Made by a program: the position numbers and the translations under genes. From NCBI GenBank assembly GCA_946409855.1, contig CAMJXZ010000030.1, positions 1 to 16,217 on the forward strand: a stretch of DNA of 16,217 nucleotides, read 5' to 3'. The DNA is from an uncultured Clostridia bacterium. Lineage in GTDB: Bacteria; Bacillota; Clostridia; Christensenellales; Aristaeellaceae. The notes under the pieces were generated by a model, which was not told the origin of the DNA, searched no databases, and worked only from the letters and a program-made list of their open reading frames with translations. Below, piece by piece: positions 14,610 to 16,217 of this stretch (within the stretch, counting starts at the first letter, position 1; each line of letters begins with the position of its first letter).

Positions 14610-16067
14610 ATGAAGAACCGGACCATCCAGATCGACCTGGTCAAACTGCTTCTCACACTTTTGCGCCGGGCATGGATCATCGTGCTCTGCGGAATCATCG
14701 GATTCGCGCTGGTCTATTTCAGGAGCACATCCAACCAGACGGAAACCTACACCGCCTCCGGTACGATGTACGTTTACAACGGCAACCCCAACATGGTCAA
14801 TTATCAGTACGCCAGCATGTCCGATCTGAATTCCGCCGTACAGCTGCTGGACACGTATCTGGTCGTCGTCCGCAGCAACAAGGTGATGAGCGCGGTGGCC
14901 GAGCGCCTCGCCCCCGACTATCCCGGCATTCAGCCCGGCTACATCGCCAGCACCCTGTCGATGGGGTCCGTTTCCGAAACGGGGGTGCTGCAGGTCCGCT
15001 GCGTAACGGATAACGCGCAGAAATCGGCGGATATCTGCAACGCGGTCATGGACGTCGCGCCCGCGGAAATCATCCGCGTCGTCAGCGCGGGCGGCATCGA
15101 AATTATCGATTACGCCGAAGTGCCCAAAGTGCCGGACCGGCAGTCCCCCCTGCGCAAGAGCCTGATCGGCGCGCTGGCCGGCGTGGTCATCGCGGTCCTG
15201 ATCCTCACGGTGCTGTTCCTGACCAACCGCCGGCTGATGGACGCCAAGGAACTGACCGACCGTTATACCCCGCCGCTTCTGTCCTCCATCCGCCGCACCA
15301 AAGGAAAAAGCGAAGACGCTTCCAATTATCTGCTGAATGAGCAAAGCCCGATGGAGGTCGTTGAAAGCTACTCCAAACTGCGCATGAACCTTCTCTACAC
15401 GATGGTCAACCATCCCAGCAAAACCGTCGTGATCACCAGCGCGATCTCCGGGGAGGGCAAATCGACCATCGCCGCCAACCTGGCGATTTCCTGCGCGATG
15501 AGCGGCAAAAAGGTTCTCCTGATCGACGGGGACATGCGCCGCGCCCAGCAGCAGGCGATCTTCAAGTACAGCCATAAGCTGCCCGGCCTTTCCGAGGTGC
15601 TGATCGGCGCCGCGGCCTGGCAGAAAGCCCTGTTCAGCACGTCATGGGAAACCATGCAGATTTTGCCCGCCGGCCAGTTTCCTCCGAATCCCGGCGAGCT
15701 GCTGGAATCCCCGCAGATGAAAGCGTTCCTGAACGAAGTCAGCGAAAAGTATGATCTGATCCTTCTGGACGCCCCGCCCATCAATATCGCATCCGATCCG
15801 CTGGCCCTTTCCCACGATGCCGCCGGCTGTCTGTTTATTACCAGGCAGTATTTCTCCGATCACCGCGAGATCCGCAAAGCGCTGATTTCCGCTGAAATGA
15901 CCGGTATGAGCGTTCTCGGCTTCGTCTTTTACGGAACCGATCTGCCCAAAACCAGTTATTACAACCGGAAGTATTATAAAGACTATTATCAGAAGTACGA
16001 CAGTCGACTGCAGACCGGTCAGGACAACACGCCTGCCGGCGATGCTACCGGAGGGAACTTCAAATGA
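14610..16067 (+). CDS. Wzz-fused bacterial tyrosine kinase
   Basis: This 485-aa protein joins a chain-length (Wzz) region and a BY-kinase in one chain. Membrane helices at about 22-37 and 185-205 flank an extracytoplasmic loop, and VPKVPDRQSPLR (171-182) is the Pro-rich Wzz signature before the second helix. The kinase domain has Walker A SGEGKST (280-286), Walker A' LLIDGDM (303-309) and Walker B LILLDAPP (383-390). A tyrosine cluster (450, 451, 455, 456, 459, 460, 463) near the C-terminus is the expected autophosphorylation tail. BY-kinases control the assembly and length of capsule or exopolysaccharide. In most Bacillota the two halves are separate genes, so the fusion resembles the Wzc form. 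AGGAGC lies about 9 nt before the ATG. The stop overlaps the next gene. Confidence 0.9.
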   Translation: MKNRTIQIDLVKLLLTLLRRAWIIVLCGIIGFALVYFRSTSNQTETYTASGTMYVYNGNPNMVNYQYASMSDLNSAVQLLDTYLVVVRSNKVMSAVAERLAPDYPGIQPGYIASTLSMGSVSETGVLQVRCVTDNAQKSADICNAVMDVAPAEIIRVVSAGGIEIIDYAEVPKVPDRQSPLRKSLIGALAGVVIAVLILTVLFLTNRRLMDAKELTDRYTPPLLSSIRRTKGKSEDASNYLLNEQSPMEVVESYSKLRMNLLYTMVNHPSKTVVITSAISGEGKSTIAANLAISCAMSGKKVLLIDGDMRRAQQQAIFKYSHKLPGLSEVLIGAAAWQKALFSTSWETMQILPAGQFPPNPGELLESPQMKAFLNEVSEKYDLILLDAPPINIASDPLALSHDAAGCLFITRQYFSDHREIRKALISAEMTGMSVLGFVFYGTDLPKTSYYNRKYYKDYYQKYDSRLQTGQDNTPAGDATGGNFK

Positions 16068-16217
16068 GTCATCTTCTTAAAAGCGGCGTTGTTTTCCTGC
16101 TTCTGCTTGCCTTGGTGATGCCTTTCACCGCGCAGGCGGCACCGGCGTCCCCGCTGTCTTTGCCGCAGCTTACCGAAACGGACTGCGTCTGGGACAGTGC
16201 CGGCTGTCTGGCCACTG
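16064..16217 (+). CDS. Secreted protein, 3' partial
   Basis: The ATG overlaps the kinase stop (ATGA) and has CGGAGGG at good spacing. The 51 visible codons encode a clear signal peptide (about residues 1-25, MSHLLKSGVVFLLLLALVMP then FTAQA), followed by APASPLSLPQLTETDCVWDS and onward, with two Cys. The window ends inside the gene. Translational coupling suggests a partner of the polysaccharide kinase, but the family cannot be recognised from this fragment. Confidence 0.75.
   Translation, partial: MSHLLKSGVVFLLLLALVMPFTAQAAPASPLSLPQLTETDCVWDSAGCLAT

Noticed and set aside
1..16217. CRISPR array, tRNA, rRNA, insertion sequence or integrase
   Set aside because: No evenly spaced short repeats, cloverleaf, rRNA-like stretch or transposase/integrase motif was found.

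Overview
This window looks like the chromosome of a gut-type Bacillota (Clostridia). The base composition is moderately GC-rich. All supported genes read on the + strand, behind strong AGGAGG-type ribosome binding sites. The protein families fit: MBG/Big_2 repeat surface protein, BspA-type leucine-rich repeats, DUF3784, NHLM-type peptide export and a Wzz/BY-kinase. The genus cannot be fixed from the sequence alone.

Region 1 (1-4029) is a cell-surface module. It holds the 3' part of a very large MBG/Ig-like repeat protein, a 34-codon peptide gene with a distinctive ITFEAEDVITTS segment, and a small secreted BspA-like LRR protein. Region 2 (4030-6224) holds a roughly 410-base gene-free stretch with a perfect 23-nt palindrome. 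It is followed by three ordinary genes: a DUF3784-type membrane protein, a NapH/CcoG-like membrane 4Fe-4S protein and a small P-loop kinase-like protein.

Region 3 (about 6358-14483) is the main interest, a complete-looking RiPP (ribosomally made, modified peptide) locus. A good sigma-A promoter lies between the arms of a perfect 11-bp inverted repeat and drives a 77-aa double-glycine precursor and a 59-aa companion of unknown role. A highly foldable 290-base spacer follows. Next come a PqqD-type recognition protein, a SPASM radical SAM enzyme and an HPr-kinase-like protein. Export genes complete the set: a short NHLM secretion protein and two NHLM ABC transporters, the first with a C39 leader peptidase. 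The likely order of events is that PqqD binds the leader, the radical SAM enzyme modifies the core, the kinase possibly phosphorylates it, and the transporters cut after Gly-Gly and export it. Pairing a radical SAM enzyme with an HprK-like kinase around a long, Cys-poor core does not match a RiPP class I can name.

Region 4 (14507-16217) starts a new transcription unit with its own extended -10 promoter. It contains a Wzz-fused bacterial tyrosine kinase and the first 51 codons of a secreted protein cut by the window end.

No tRNA, rRNA, CRISPR array, transposase or integrase was seen.
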